Source: Dietzia natronolimnaea (lineage in GTDB: Bacteria; Actinomycetota; Actinomycetes; Mycobacteriales; Mycobacteriaceae). Taken from it: a stretch of 64,000 nt of DNA. Shown piece after piece: positions 9,041 through 18,006 of the stretch; position 1 is the first letter of the stretch; each line of letters begins with the position of its first letter. The translations under genes and the position numbers were made by a program. The notes beneath the pieces are model-generated. The model was given only the letters and a program-made list of their open reading frames with translations, was not told the DNA's origin and did not search any database. The stretch lies in assembly GCF_039525805.1 (NCBI RefSeq), contig NZ_BAAAHZ010000012.1; one strand, written 5' to 3'.

Positions 9041-10074
9041 GGGGCGAGGCCGACCGTGCTGAGCCCCGCCGTCTCGGGCAGTCCGAGTGCCAGATTCATG
9101 GACTGGATCGCCCCACCGGCGGTGCCCTTGGCGAGGTTGTCGATCGCCGCGGTGAACACCGCGCGCCCCGCCCGCTCGTCCACCTCGATGCCGAGCTGCA
9201 CCGCGTTGGACCCGAGCACCGAGGCGGTCATCGGCTGCACACCCTCGGGGAGCACGTGGACGAAGGGTTCGTGGTCGAACGCCTCCGCGTACACCCGCCG
9301 CAACTCCCCCGCCGTCGCCGTGGTCGGGGCGACCGCGGTGGTGAGGATGCCCCGGGCCATCGGGGCCAGGACCGGGGTGAAGCTCACCGACACCGGCGCC
9401 TCGGTGACCGCCCGCAGGTTCTGGGTGATCTCGGGCGCATGGCGGTGGGTCGTGACGCCGTACGCCTTTGCCGAGCCCATGACCTCCGAGGCGAGCATCG
9501 GGACCTTGGCGGACTTACCCGCGCCCGAGGCACCGGTGACCGAGACGATCGTGATCCCCGACGCGTCGACCAGTCCGGCCGCCACCGCCGGGAACAGCGC
9601 GATGCTCGCCCCCGTGGGGAAGCACCCGGGCACCGCGATGCGGCGGGTCGAACGCAGCGCCTCACGCGCGCCGGGGAGTTCGGGCAGACCGTACGGCCAG
9701 GTGCCGGCGTGCGCGGACCCGTAGTAGGCCTCCCAGTCCGAGGCGTCGGACAGCCGGAAGTCCGCACCCAGGTCGACGACGAGGACGTCCGGTCCCAGCT
9801 GCTCGGCGATCTCCGAGGAGTGTCCGTGCGGCAGTCCCAGGACCACGACGTCGTGCCCGGCCAGGGTGTCCGCACTGGTCTCGACCAGGACGCGGTCCGC
9901 GAGCGGCAGGAGATGGGGATGGTGCTCGACCAGCGGCTGCCCGGCGTTGGACCCCGCGGCGAGGGTTCCGATCTCCATCTCGCCCGACTCCAGCGCGGGG
10001 TGCCCGAGGAGCAGGCGGAGGAACTCCCCTCCCGCGTAACCCGACGCACCTGCGACCGCTACCTTGATTGCCAT
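9037..10074 (-). CDS. argC: N-acetyl-gamma-glutamyl-phosphate reductase
   Basis: NADPH-dependent reduction of N-acetylglutamyl phosphate to the semialdehyde. The 345-residue protein has the Rossmann motif VAVAGASGYAGGE near the N-terminus and the active-site cysteine in VPGCFPTGA. The ATG at 10074 (MAIKVAVAG) fits the family; a GTG two codons upstream is possible. It is the first arg gene, and its promoter region carries three in-phase TGCA elements resembling ARG boxes. Confidence 0.96.
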   Translation of the reverse strand: MAIKVAVAGASGYAGGEFLRLLLGHPALESGEMEIGTLAAGSNAGQPLVEHHPHLLPLADRVLVETSADTLAGHDVVVLGLPHGHSSEIAEQLGPDVLVVDLGADFRLSDASDWEAYYGSAHAGTWPYGLPELPGAREALRSTRRIAVPGCFPTGASIALFPAVAAGLVDASGITIVSVTGASGAGKSAKVPMLASEVMGSAKAYGVTTHRHAPEITQNLRAVTEAPVSVSFTPVLAPMARGILTTAVAPTTATAGELRRVYAEAFDHEPFVHVLPEGVQPMTASVLGSNAVQLGIEVDERAGRAVFTAAIDNLAKGTAGGAIQSMNLALGLPETAGLSTVGLAP

Positions 10075-10083
10075 GCGCACAAG

Positions 10084-10109
10084 TATGCATCAGCTTGCAA
10101 TCTTTTGCA
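10084..10109 (-). promoter_or_regulatory. Candidate ArgR operator (ARG box cluster) before argC
   Basis: The palindromic core TGCA occurs at 10086, 10096 and 10106, exactly 10 bases apart, within TATGCAT-CAGC-TTGCAA and the following TTTTGCA. Paired TGCAT/TGCAA half-sites match the published style of actinobacterial ARG boxes. On the minus strand CATACT (10082-10087) could serve as -10 element about 7 bases before the argC ATG, so ArgR bound here would cover the promoter. The site is seen; its role is inferred. Confidence 0.6.
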
Positions 10110-10143
10110 CACCGACGCGCCGGCCGCGACGGTCCCGGGCCGG

Positions 10144-10881
10144 TCAGGCTCCGAGTTGACGCCGTCCCCCGCCGAAGCGGCTCTGTCCGAGATCCACCGA
10201 TCCGCCCACTCGACGCCCCTCCTCGATCCCCGAGGAACCCACCCTCCGCCGTGCACCACGGACCGCCGAGGGGAAGCGGCGCCGTAGTTCGGAATCCGCG
10301 CGCTGGGCGTCCGACCTCAGGACGAGTCCCGCCCCGACCGCGTCCCCGCTCCCGGCGACGGCTCCGCGTTCGGCCGCGGCCAGTCGGCGTCCCACCTCGA
10401 AGGCGAAGCCGGTCATGAACGACTTCCGGTGCGTGACCGGCGAGACGCCGGGAGCCGGCCGCTGGTGCGCTGCCGCCGCGAGCATGACCCCCGTGAGCGC
10501 GCCGGCGAGCATCCCCACCCGCTCGACGTGCCGACGCACCCCCACGATGTGGACGACCCTCGCGCCATCACCGCGGGTGGAGGTGACGGCCCGGCAGTGC
10601 ATCGCGGCGGCCAGCGATGCCACCAGTCCCACCTGGTCCGGTTGGTATCTCCCGGCGACCACGTGATCGAACACGGTCACTTCCGCGGGTCGCGCATCGG
10701 GCCCCGATCTCGCCAGAGCCTCGTCGACGCCGTACTTCGCGAGCAACCCGTAGGCCCGTTCGAGGAACACCTCGGCCTCCGGCGTTCCGGCGACGCTCTC
10801 GGCCTTGGCGAACAGTTTGCGGACCCGGTCGAGCGCCTTCGCGGCGGAGGACCCGGCGGAGGCGGTGTGCGTGGTGGACAT
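10144..10881 (-). CDS. DUF2786 domain protein
   Basis: A 245-residue protein with the N-terminal DUF2786 helical pattern (KALDRVRKLFAKAES, TPEAEVFLERAYGLLAKYGVDEALA), followed by an alpha/beta region (VTVFDHVV, VHIVGVRRHVERVGMLAGAL) and a basic, low-complexity C-terminal tail. The function of the family is unknown. The gene stands alone between thiD and argC; ATG at 10881 is used. No catalytic motif is obvious. Confidence 0.8.
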   Translation of the reverse strand: MSTTHTASAGSSAAKALDRVRKLFAKAESVAGTPEAEVFLERAYGLLAKYGVDEALARSGPDARPAEVTVFDHVVAGRYQPDQVGLVASLAAAMHCRAVTSTRGDGARVVHIVGVRRHVERVGMLAGALTGVMLAAAAHQRPAPGVSPVTHRKSFMTGFAFEVGRRLAAAERGAVAGSGDAVGAGLVLRSDAQRADSELRRRFPSAVRGARRRVGSSGIEEGRRVGGSVDLGQSRFGGGRRQLGA

Positions 10882-10961
10882 GGTCTACTCCCGGTGGTCT
10901 CGGCTGTGTGATGAGCCGAATATTCGCACAGGTGTACGACAGAGGGGCGGGTCCCGGGCGA

Positions 10962-11786
10962 TCAGTGGTGGAGGAACCAGGTGTGGTCGAGCGGCCCGGC
11001 CCCCCGGCCCACCTCGAGATCGAGCCCGCCCCGGAGGGCGCCGTCCATCCACGGACGGACCCGCCGGTACGCGGCCTCCCAGTCATCGGCCGCCACCCGG
11101 GCAGTGGCCAGGGCGGAGGACAGCGAGCACCCGGTCCCGTGGGTGTGCGGCGTGTCCACGCGGACGAACGGGAGTCGCAGGGTCGTGCGCCACCCGCCCG
11201 CCGAGCGGACGAGGACGTCCTCGGCACTGCCGTCCTCGAGATCGCCGGTCGTGGCGAGCACCGAGCACCCGGTCTGCTCGTGGACGAGTTCGGCCTGCTC
11301 CACGATCATCTCGATGCTGCCCGCGGTGGATTCCCCGCACAGGACACCGAGTTCCGGGACGTTGGGGGTGACCAGATCGACGAGCGGGACCAGGTCGCGG
11401 AGCATGCGGGAGGCGTCGTCGCTGGCGAGCCTGCCGCCGGTGGTGGCGACCATCACCGGGTCGAGGACGACGTTCGGGGGTCGCCGGCGACGCAGCCAGT
11501 CCCCCACCGCCTCGACGAGGGAGGCCTCGCCGAGCATGCCGATCTTGACGGCGTCGATCCGCACGTCGTCCGCCACCGCGTCGAGTTGGGCGACCACGGT
11601 CTCGACGGGTACCGCGTGTACGCCGCTGACCCCGAGGGTGTTCTGGATCGTGACCGCGGTGACGGCCCCCATCGCGTACCCGCCCATCGCGGCGACGGAC
11701 TTGACGTCCGCGAGCAGGCCCGCGCCGCCGGACGGGTCGGTACCGGCGATGCACAGGACCCTCGGGACCCCGGTCGGCTCAGCCAC
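10962..11786 (-). CDS. thiD: Hydroxymethylpyrimidine/phosphomethylpyrimidine kinase (ThiD family)
   Basis: Ribokinase-like kinase of thiamine pyrimidine synthesis. The 274-residue protein has the substrate-site IAGTDPSGGAGLLAD (N-terminal), DPVMVATTGG in the middle and the anion-hole/catalytic motif HTHGTGCSLSSA near the C-terminus. The GTG start overlaps the end of pheT by 8 bases, so it is likely co-transcribed with pheST. A pyridoxamine kinase-type activity is possible since ThiD and PdxK relatives overlap. Confidence 0.85.
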   Translation of the reverse strand: MAEPTGVPRVLCIAGTDPSGGAGLLADVKSVAAMGGYAMGAVTAVTIQNTLGVSGVHAVPVETVVAQLDAVADDVRIDAVKIGMLGEASLVEAVGDWLRRRRPPNVVLDPVMVATTGGRLASDDASRMLRDLVPLVDLVTPNVPELGVLCGESTAGSIEMIVEQAELVHEQTGCSVLATTGDLEDGSAEDVLVRSAGGWRTTLRLPFVRVDTPHTHGTGCSLSSALATARVAADDWEAAYRRVRPWMDGALRGGLDLEVGRGAGPLDHTWFLHH

Positions 11787-14268
11787 GGAGCGTCGCCCCG
11801 ACCGCCGCCTGCGCGGCCTCCACCGCCGCCGTGCGCCACCGGGTCGCCTCGTCCTCGGTGAGCGTCCGGTCGTCCGCCCGGAAACTCAGGGCGTACGCCA
11901 GGGACTTGCGACCCTCACCGAGTTGGGTGCCGGTGTAGACGTCGAACAGTCGCACGCTCTCCAGGAGATCCCCGCCGCCCGAGCGCAGGGCCGCCTCGAC
12001 CGAGGACGCCGGCACGGAGGACTCCACCACGAGCGCGACGTCCTGGTTGACGGCCGGGTAGGCCGAGATCGACGGCGCGGGCAGGACCTCACGGGCCCCG
12101 ATCGCCGTGAGGTCGAGCTCGACCGCGCAGGACCGGGCGGGGAGGCCGAGCCGTTCGCACGCGGCCGGGTGCAGCTCTCCGGCGTGGCCGACCACGGTGC
12201 CGTCGACCAGGACCTCCACGCACCGGCCCGGATGCCACGGTGCGTACTCGGCCGCACGGACCTCGACCTCGGCCCCGAGCGCACGGGCGACGATCCGGGC
12301 CGCCTCGACCGCGTCGAGGGCGTCGGCGTCACGGCCCGGCGCGGCATGACCCGCCGGTTCGCGCCTGCCGGTGTAGAGGGCGGCCACGTGCAGGGGCTGC
12401 TCCGGCAGCGAGGCCGTCAGCGAGTCCCTCTCCTGCGGCGTCGGCTCGCGGTCGACGGGCAGCATCCCGACCGCCCCGGTGGTGGGGGTGCGGAAGGAGA
12501 CCTGCGCGACCGAGAACAGCGACAGGTCGCGGGTGCCGCGGGTGAGATTGCGCCGGGCGATCTCCACCAGCGACGGCAGGAGCGTGGTGGCGAGATGCCC
12601 CTTCTCGCTCTCCAGGGGGTTGACCACGGACATCGTCCTGCGCCGCTCGTCGTCGTCGTCCAGTCCCATGGCGTCGAACACCGACGGATCACAGAACGGC
12701 GAGGTGAGAACCTCGACGTGCCCGGCCGCCGCCAGGGCGTGGCCGACCGCACGACGCCCGCGCTGGAACGCGGTCAGCCCGCGGCCGGCCGGCGCCGTCG
12801 GCAGCACCGACGGGATGTTCTCCAACCCCTCGAGGCGGAGGACCTCCTCCACCAGGTCCGCGGGCAGCGTGAGGTCCGGTCGCCAGGTCGGCGGGGTGAC
12901 CGCGAGCAGCACCTCGTCGTCCCCGGTGACCGTGCACCCGACCTGCTCCAGGCGGTGGCGCGCGGTGCCGGTCGGGTAGTCCACGCCGGCGACGCGGGAG
13001 GGCCTGCCCTCATCGAACGCGATGGTCGGCATGACGGGGGCGGAACCGATGTCGGTGAGCGAGGCCTCGACCGTTCCGCCGGTGATCCCGGCGAGCAGAG
13101 TCGCCGCCCGGTCCAGTGCGGCGATCGTGGCCGCGGCGTCGACACCACGCTCGTACCGCTTGCCCGCCTCACTGGGGAGCTTGTGACGGCGGATCGTCCG
13201 GAACACCGCGAGGGTGTCCCACACGGCGGCCTCGAGGAGGACGTCCGTGGTCTGCCCGGACACCTCCGTGCTCGCGCCGCCCATGACACCCGCCAGTGAG
13301 ATCGGCCCGCGGTCGTCGCAGATCACCACGTCCTCGGGGTCCAGCGTCCGCTCGACGTCGTCGAGGGTCGTGAGCACCTCCCCGGACCGCGCCCGGCGGA
13401 CGACGAGACCGCCCTCGAGCGTCGCGGCATCGAACGCGTGCATCGGGTGCCCGAGCTCGAGCATGACGTAGTTGGTCACGTCGACCGCCGGCGAGATCGG
13501 GCGCACGCCCGACAGCAGCAGCCGCCTGGCCATCCACCACGGTGTCCGCGCGGTGGGGTCCACTCCGGTGACCCGGCGCAGGGCGAACCGGCGGGCGCCG
13601 GACTCCTCCGTCACCTCGAGCGGCCAGGTCTCGCCCTCGGACCCGAGGCCCTGTTCGACGGCGGGATCGGCGAAGTCCAGGCCGAATCCGCACGCGAGTT
13701 CGCGGGCCAGGCCGCGCGCCGACAGGCAGTACCCGCGGTCCGGGGTGACGTTGAGCTCGATGACGGTGTCGGGTCCCGCCGCCCCGGCGTCGAGGACCGG
13801 CCCGGCCGGGTCGCCGGGCTCCGCCGTGCCCTCGGCCAGGACGATGATGCCGCTGTGGTCGGATCCGATCCCCAGCTCGGACGCCGAGCAGATCATGCCC
13901 TCACTGGGCTTGCCGTACGTCTTCCGCCTGCCGATCTCGAACCCCCCGGGAAGGACGGTTCCGGGCAGCGCGACGACCACCAGGTCGCCCGCCTCGAAGT
14001 TCCGCGCCCCGCAGACGATCTGCTGCGGTTCGCCGGCACCCACGTCGACCAGGCAGAAGCGGATGGGTTTCTTGAACCCCTCGAGCTCCTCGATACTGCT
14101 GACCCGACCGATCGTGAGCGGTCCCGAGATCTCGGGCAACTGCTCCGGCTCGCCCTCGACCTCGAGGCCGACGCGCACGAAACCCGCGTCGAGCTCGGCC
14201 GGGGTCACCGACCAACCGTCGTTGGCCCGCTGCAGGATCTCGGTCAGCCAGGACTGCGCAATTCGCAC
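11779..14268 (-). CDS. pheT: Phenylalanyl-tRNA synthetase beta subunit
   Basis: Large subunit of the (alpha-beta)2 enzyme that charges tRNA-Phe. The 829-residue product starts MRIAQSWLTEIL from a GTG at 14268, has the tRNA-binding (EMAP-like) domain, B3/B4 editing domain, B5 domain, a catalytic-like core, and a C-terminal ferredoxin-fold anticodon-binding domain (LFDVYTGTQLGEGRKSLAYALSFRADDRTLTEDE). It follows pheS with a gap of 41 bases. The frame continues open upstream over pheS, but that part is not coding. Confidence 0.96.
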   Translation of the reverse strand: MRIAQSWLTEILQRANDGWSVTPAELDAGFVRVGLEVEGEPEQLPEISGPLTIGRVSSIEELEGFKKPIRFCLVDVGAGEPQQIVCGARNFEAGDLVVVALPGTVLPGGFEIGRRKTYGKPSEGMICSASELGIGSDHSGIIVLAEGTAEPGDPAGPVLDAGAAGPDTVIELNVTPDRGYCLSARGLARELACGFGLDFADPAVEQGLGSEGETWPLEVTEESGARRFALRRVTGVDPTARTPWWMARRLLLSGVRPISPAVDVTNYVMLELGHPMHAFDAATLEGGLVVRRARSGEVLTTLDDVERTLDPEDVVICDDRGPISLAGVMGGASTEVSGQTTDVLLEAAVWDTLAVFRTIRRHKLPSEAGKRYERGVDAAATIAALDRAATLLAGITGGTVEASLTDIGSAPVMPTIAFDEGRPSRVAGVDYPTGTARHRLEQVGCTVTGDDEVLLAVTPPTWRPDLTLPADLVEEVLRLEGLENIPSVLPTAPAGRGLTAFQRGRRAVGHALAAAGHVEVLTSPFCDPSVFDAMGLDDDDERRRTMSVVNPLESEKGHLATTLLPSLVEIARRNLTRGTRDLSLFSVAQVSFRTPTTGAVGMLPVDREPTPQERDSLTASLPEQPLHVAALYTGRREPAGHAAPGRDADALDAVEAARIVARALGAEVEVRAAEYAPWHPGRCVEVLVDGTVVGHAGELHPAACERLGLPARSCAVELDLTAIGAREVLPAPSISAYPAVNQDVALVVESSVPASSVEAALRSGGGDLLESVRLFDVYTGTQLGEGRKSLAYALSFRADDRTLTEDEATRWRTAAVEAAQAAVGATLRG

Positions 14269-14309
14269 TGTGGGGGTCCTTGTTCTTCTCGGGTGGAAGG
14301 GGCGGTGGG

Positions 14310-15365
14310 TCAGGCGCGGATGCCGAAGGGCAGCGAGAACCGCACGTCCCCCTCGACCATGTCCCGCATGTCGGACAGTCCGTTGCGGAACTGCAGGGTG
14401 CGCTCGAGGCCCATGCCGAACGCGAACCCCGAGTAGACCTCCGGGTCGATGCCGCAGGCGGTCAGCACGTTGGGGTGGACCATCCCGCACCCGCCCCACT
14501 CGACCCAGCCCGCGCCGCCCTTCTTCCGCGGGAACCACACGTCGACCTCGGCAGAGGGCTCCGTGAAGGGGAAGTAGTTGGGCCGCATCCGGGTACGGGT
14601 CTCCGGTCCGAAGAGCGCGCGGGCGAAGGCGTCGAGCGCACCGCGCAGGTGCGCCATGGTCAGCCCCTTGTCGATCGCCAACCCCTCCACCTGGTGGAAC
14701 ACCGGGGTGTGGGTGGCGTCGAGCTCGTCCGTGCGGAACGTCCGTCCGGGGCAGGCCACGTAGATCGGCGGCTCCCGATCGAGCATCGTCCGGATCTGCA
14801 CGGGCGAGGTGTGGGTGCGCAGCACCTGGCGGCTGCCCTCGGGAGCGATGTGGAAGGTGTCCTGCAGGGTGCGCGCGGGGTGGTCCGGGAGGAAGTTCAG
14901 GGCGTCGAAGTTGTAGTGCTCCGCCTCGACCTCCGGGCCCTCGGTGATCTCCCACCCCATCGCCACGAACACGTCCGCGACCTGCTCGGTGATGATCGTG
15001 ATGGGGTGCTGGGCGCCCACCGGAGCCCGACCCGACGGCACGGTCAGGTCCAGGGTCTCGGCCACGAGAACGGCGGCGTCACGCTCCGCCTGCAGCTCGG
15101 CGAGGCGGGCGTCATAGGCCTGCTGGACCCTGCCCCGCGCCACGTTGACGGCCTTTCCGGCGGAGGCCTTCTGCTCCTTGGGCAGCGACCCGAGGGTCCG
15201 GCGTCCCAGCGCGATCGGGCTGCGGTCGCCCAGGTGGGCGGTCTTGGCGGCGGCCAGGGCGTCCAGGTCCGTGGCGGCGGCGAACGCCGCCTCGGCCTCC
15301 GCCGCGTACCCCGCCAGCGACTCCTCGTCGATCCGCACCTCGACAGCGCTCGTGTCTTCGCTCAC
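14310..15365 (-). CDS. pheS: Phenylalanyl-tRNA synthetase alpha subunit
   Basis: Catalytic subunit of PheRS, class II synthetase. The 351-residue protein has an N-terminal coiled coil (residues about 15-95), motif 2 region (RTDELDATHTPVFHQVEGL) and motif 3 (GFAFGMGLERTLQFRNGLSDMRD). I chose the GTG at 15365 because a strong Shine-Dalgarno (GGGGAGGA, 15377-15384) lies 11 bases upstream; an earlier GTG at 15389 would place that site inside the gene. Confidence 0.95.
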   Translation of the reverse strand: MSEDTSAVEVRIDEESLAGYAAEAEAAFAAATDLDALAAAKTAHLGDRSPIALGRRTLGSLPKEQKASAGKAVNVARGRVQQAYDARLAELQAERDAAVLVAETLDLTVPSGRAPVGAQHPITIITEQVADVFVAMGWEITEGPEVEAEHYNFDALNFLPDHPARTLQDTFHIAPEGSRQVLRTHTSPVQIRTMLDREPPIYVACPGRTFRTDELDATHTPVFHQVEGLAIDKGLTMAHLRGALDAFARALFGPETRTRMRPNYFPFTEPSAEVDVWFPRKKGGAGWVEWGGCGMVHPNVLTACGIDPEVYSGFAFGMGLERTLQFRNGLSDMRDMVEGDVRFSLPFGIRA

Positions 15366-15376
15366 CTGTGCTCTCG

Positions 15377-15384
15377 TCCTCCCC
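15377..15384 (-). promoter_or_regulatory. Ribosome binding site that decides the pheS start
   Basis: GGGGAGGA on the minus strand, 11 bases before the GTG at 15365. It is the only strong Shine-Dalgarno in the area and rules against the more upstream GTG at 15389. Confidence 0.6.
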
Positions 15385-15494
15385 GTCACGGCGATCTCCG
15401 GCGACCGCCGGCGGCATCCCGCAACAGACTAGTCGATCGGGATCGGACCCCCCGGCCCACCTGCGCGTACCCCCTCGCCGCGAGGGGTCACCCG

Positions 15495-17156
15495 CTAACG
15501 CACCTCGTGAACGGCCCCGGAGTCCACCACGAGCTCGCGGGTCCCCCGGAAACCCTGGCGCATCCGCCGGTCGTGGGTCACCAGCAGGACCGTGCCGTCG
15601 AAGGCCTCCACGGCCTGCTCGAGCTGCTCGATCGCGGGTAGGTCCAGGTGGTTGGTGGGCTCGTCCAGCACGAGCAGGTTGACGCCGCGCTGCTGGAGCA
15701 GGGCCAGCGCCGCCCTGGTCCGCTCCCCCGGGGACAGGGACGCGCACGACCGGGCGACGTGCTCGCCGCCCAGTCCGAACTTGGCCAGCACCGTCCGCCC
15801 CTCGGTGGGGTCCAGACCCGCCGGGTCCGCGGCCACGCAGAACGTGTCCAGCAGGGGCCCCGGGCCACCGAACTCCGCGCGGGCCTGGTCGACGCGACCC
15901 GCCGCGACGCCGGCTCCCGTGCTCACCCGCCCGGTGTCCGGGAGCCGATCGCCCGCGAGCAGACCCAGCAGCGTGGACTTGCCGGAACCGTTGGCGCCGG
16001 AGATCAGCACCCGGTCCCCCGAGTCGATCTGCAGGGTCACCGGACCGAGCGCGAAGTCACCGCGGCGGACGACGGCGTCGGACAACACCGCCACGACCGA
16101 CCCCGACCGGGGCGCGGTCGCGATCTCCATCTGCAGCTGCCACTCCTTGCGCGGTTCGGCCACCACGTCGAGCCGCTCCATCGCACGCTCGGTCTGGGAG
16201 ATCTTGGCGGCCTGCTTCTCCGACCGCTGGCCGGCCCGGTTGCGGATGTGCTTGTCCTTCTCGGCATCCTTGCCGCCCGACTTGCGCATGGTGTTGCGGA
16301 CGCCCTTGTCGAGCCACGTCTTCTGGGTCTGCATGCGGTCCTTGAGCTGACCGACCCGGCCCGCGTACTCCTCGTATGCCTCGCGCGCCCGCTGCCGCGC
16401 CAGCGCGCGCTCGGCGAGATACGACTCGTATCCTCCGTCGAACACCGTGATCTGCCGCTGGGCCGAGTCGAGCTCGACGATCCCGGTCACACACCTCGCC
16501 AGGAACTCACGGTCGTGACTGACCACCACCATCGGACGCCGCTCGGTCCGCATGAAGTCCTCCAACACCGCGAGCCCCGCCAGGTCGAGGTCGTTGGTCG
16601 GCTCGTCCAACAGCAGGATCTCGTACTGGCTGAGCAGCACGGCGGCGAGGGTGACACGGGCGGCCTGGCCGCCCGAGAGCGCCGACATCGGCAGACCCAG
16701 AACGGCGACGTCCAATCCGAGCCGGGCGGCGGTCGCCGGGATCCGCTCGTCCAGGTCTCCACCGCCGAGGGCCAACCATCGCTCGAGGGCGTCGCCGTAG
16801 GCGTCGGCGGCCGAGTCCGAGTCCGCCATCTGCAGCGCGAGTGCGTCCATGTGCGCCTGCGCGTCGGCGACCCCGGTGGCGCGGTGCAGGAAGTCGCGCA
16901 CCTCCTCGTCGTCGTGGCGCTCCACCTCCTGACGGAGGAACCCCACCGTCGCGTGCGGTGGGCTGACGGTGACCGTCCCCGACATCTCGGCGTCGGGCTC
17001 GCCGGCGAGGGCGTGGAGCAGTGTCGATTTGCCGGCGCCGTTGGGTCCGGTGAGCCCCCAGACGTCACCCTCGGCGACGACGAGGTCGAGACCGGCGAAC
17101 AGGGTCCGCGCACCTCGTGAGGCCCCCAGGCCGCGGGCGGTGAGGGTGGCGGTCAC
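15495..17156 (-). CDS. ABC-F family ATPase (ribosome-associated)
   Basis: A soluble 553-residue protein with two ABC cassettes and no membrane segments, the ABC-F layout. Cassette 1 has Walker A GPNGAGKST, signature LSGGQAARVTLA and Walker B LLLDEPTNDLDL. Between the cassettes is a long charged linker (about residues 235-330, AREAYEEYAGRVGQLKDRMQ onward) like the P-site tRNA interaction motif. Cassette 2 has GANGSGKST, a variant signature LSPGERTRAALA and LVLDEPTNHLDL. Family members act on the ribosome as translation factors or antibiotic-protection proteins; which is not decidable here. GTG start overlaps the methyltransferase stop (GTGA). Confidence 0.9.
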   Translation of the reverse strand: MTATLTARGLGASRGARTLFAGLDLVVAEGDVWGLTGPNGAGKSTLLHALAGEPDAEMSGTVTVSPPHATVGFLRQEVERHDDEEVRDFLHRATGVADAQAHMDALALQMADSDSAADAYGDALERWLALGGGDLDERIPATAARLGLDVAVLGLPMSALSGGQAARVTLAAVLLSQYEILLLDEPTNDLDLAGLAVLEDFMRTERRPMVVVSHDREFLARCVTGIVELDSAQRQITVFDGGYESYLAERALARQRAREAYEEYAGRVGQLKDRMQTQKTWLDKGVRNTMRKSGGKDAEKDKHIRNRAGQRSEKQAAKISQTERAMERLDVVAEPRKEWQLQMEIATAPRSGSVVAVLSDAVVRRGDFALGPVTLQIDSGDRVLISGANGSGKSTLLGLLAGDRLPDTGRVSTGAGVAAGRVDQARAEFGGPGPLLDTFCVAADPAGLDPTEGRTVLAKFGLGGEHVARSCASLSPGERTRAALALLQQRGVNLLVLDEPTNHLDLPAIEQLEQAVEAFDGTVLLVTHDRRMRQGFRGTRELVVDSGAVHEVR

Positions 17157-17995
17157 GAGGCGGCGGCCTGCAGGCGCGCGCTGGTGTGGAGGCAGATCGA
17201 GGCCGCGGTGACGATGTTCAGGCTCTCGGCCCGCCCGCGGAGGGGGATGCGCACGCGGACGTCGGCAGCGTCGGCCAGCGCGTCGGGGACGCCGTGCGCC
17301 TCGTTTCCGAAGACCCACGCGGTCGGCCGGGACAGCACGTCGTCGGCGTGTTCGATGTCCACCTCACCGTCGCCGGTGGCCACCGCGACCTGGAGGCCCA
17401 GCCGGTGGGCGCGGTCGACCAGGTCCGCCTCGGCGATCCCGCGCACCACGGGGAGATGGAAGAGGCTGCCGGCGGAGGCGCGGACCGCCTTGGTGTTCTC
17501 CGGATCCACCGCGCCCCCGGTGAGCCACACCGCGTCGGCGCCGAGTGCGTCCGAGACGCGGATGAGGGTGCCGACGTTCCCCGGTTCGGCCAGCGCCTGG
17601 CCCACCGCGACGAGGCGCACAGACCCCTCGTCCGGGTCCCCGGGGCCGCGGACGACCGACCGGCACAGCGCCACGATGCCCGTGGGCGAGACGGTGTCCG
17701 ACAGCGCCCTGATCGCACGGTCGGTCACCACGGAGACGGTGACCCCGGATGCCGATGCGGTGGTCACGAGGGTGGCGAACCGGTCGAGCGAGTCCGGGCC
17801 GCAGAACACCTCGATCGCCGCCCCGGTCGTCAGGGCCGACTCGACCGAGTTGGCCCCCTCCGCGAGGAAGCGCCCGGCCTTGCGTCGGGCGGCCGCGCGG
17901 TGGAGCTTGGATGCGGAAACGACCCGCGGTGTCCGTTCGGTGAACGGATCCGCGGGTCGTCCGGTGCCCTCCCCGGGCAGGGTGCTGTGCGTCAC
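17153..17995 (-). CDS. SpoU-family rRNA/tRNA 2'-O-ribose methyltransferase
   Basis: A SPOUT-fold SAM-dependent RNA methyltransferase of 280 residues. The three SpoU motifs are present: PGNVGTLIRVSDALGADAVWL (motif 1), AWVFGNEAHGVP (motif 2) and RIPLRGRAESLNIVTAASICL (motif 3, knot). The N-terminal L30e-like substrate domain starts at about RVVSASKLHRAAARRKAGRFLAEG. The GTG at 17995 is the best start because it lies just past rplT; a later GTG is possible. Being directly downstream of infC-rpmI-rplT fits a ribosome target (TsnR-like). Confidence 0.88.
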   Translation of the reverse strand: MTHSTLPGEGTGRPADPFTERTPRVVSASKLHRAAARRKAGRFLAEGANSVESALTTGAAIEVFCGPDSLDRFATLVTTASASGVTVSVVTDRAIRALSDTVSPTGIVALCRSVVRGPGDPDEGSVRLVAVGQALAEPGNVGTLIRVSDALGADAVWLTGGAVDPENTKAVRASAGSLFHLPVVRGIAEADLVDRAHRLGLQVAVATGDGEVDIEHADDVLSRPTAWVFGNEAHGVPDALADAADVRVRIPLRGRAESLNIVTAASICLHTSARLQAAAS

Positions 17996-18006
17996 ATTCG
18001 CAGACG

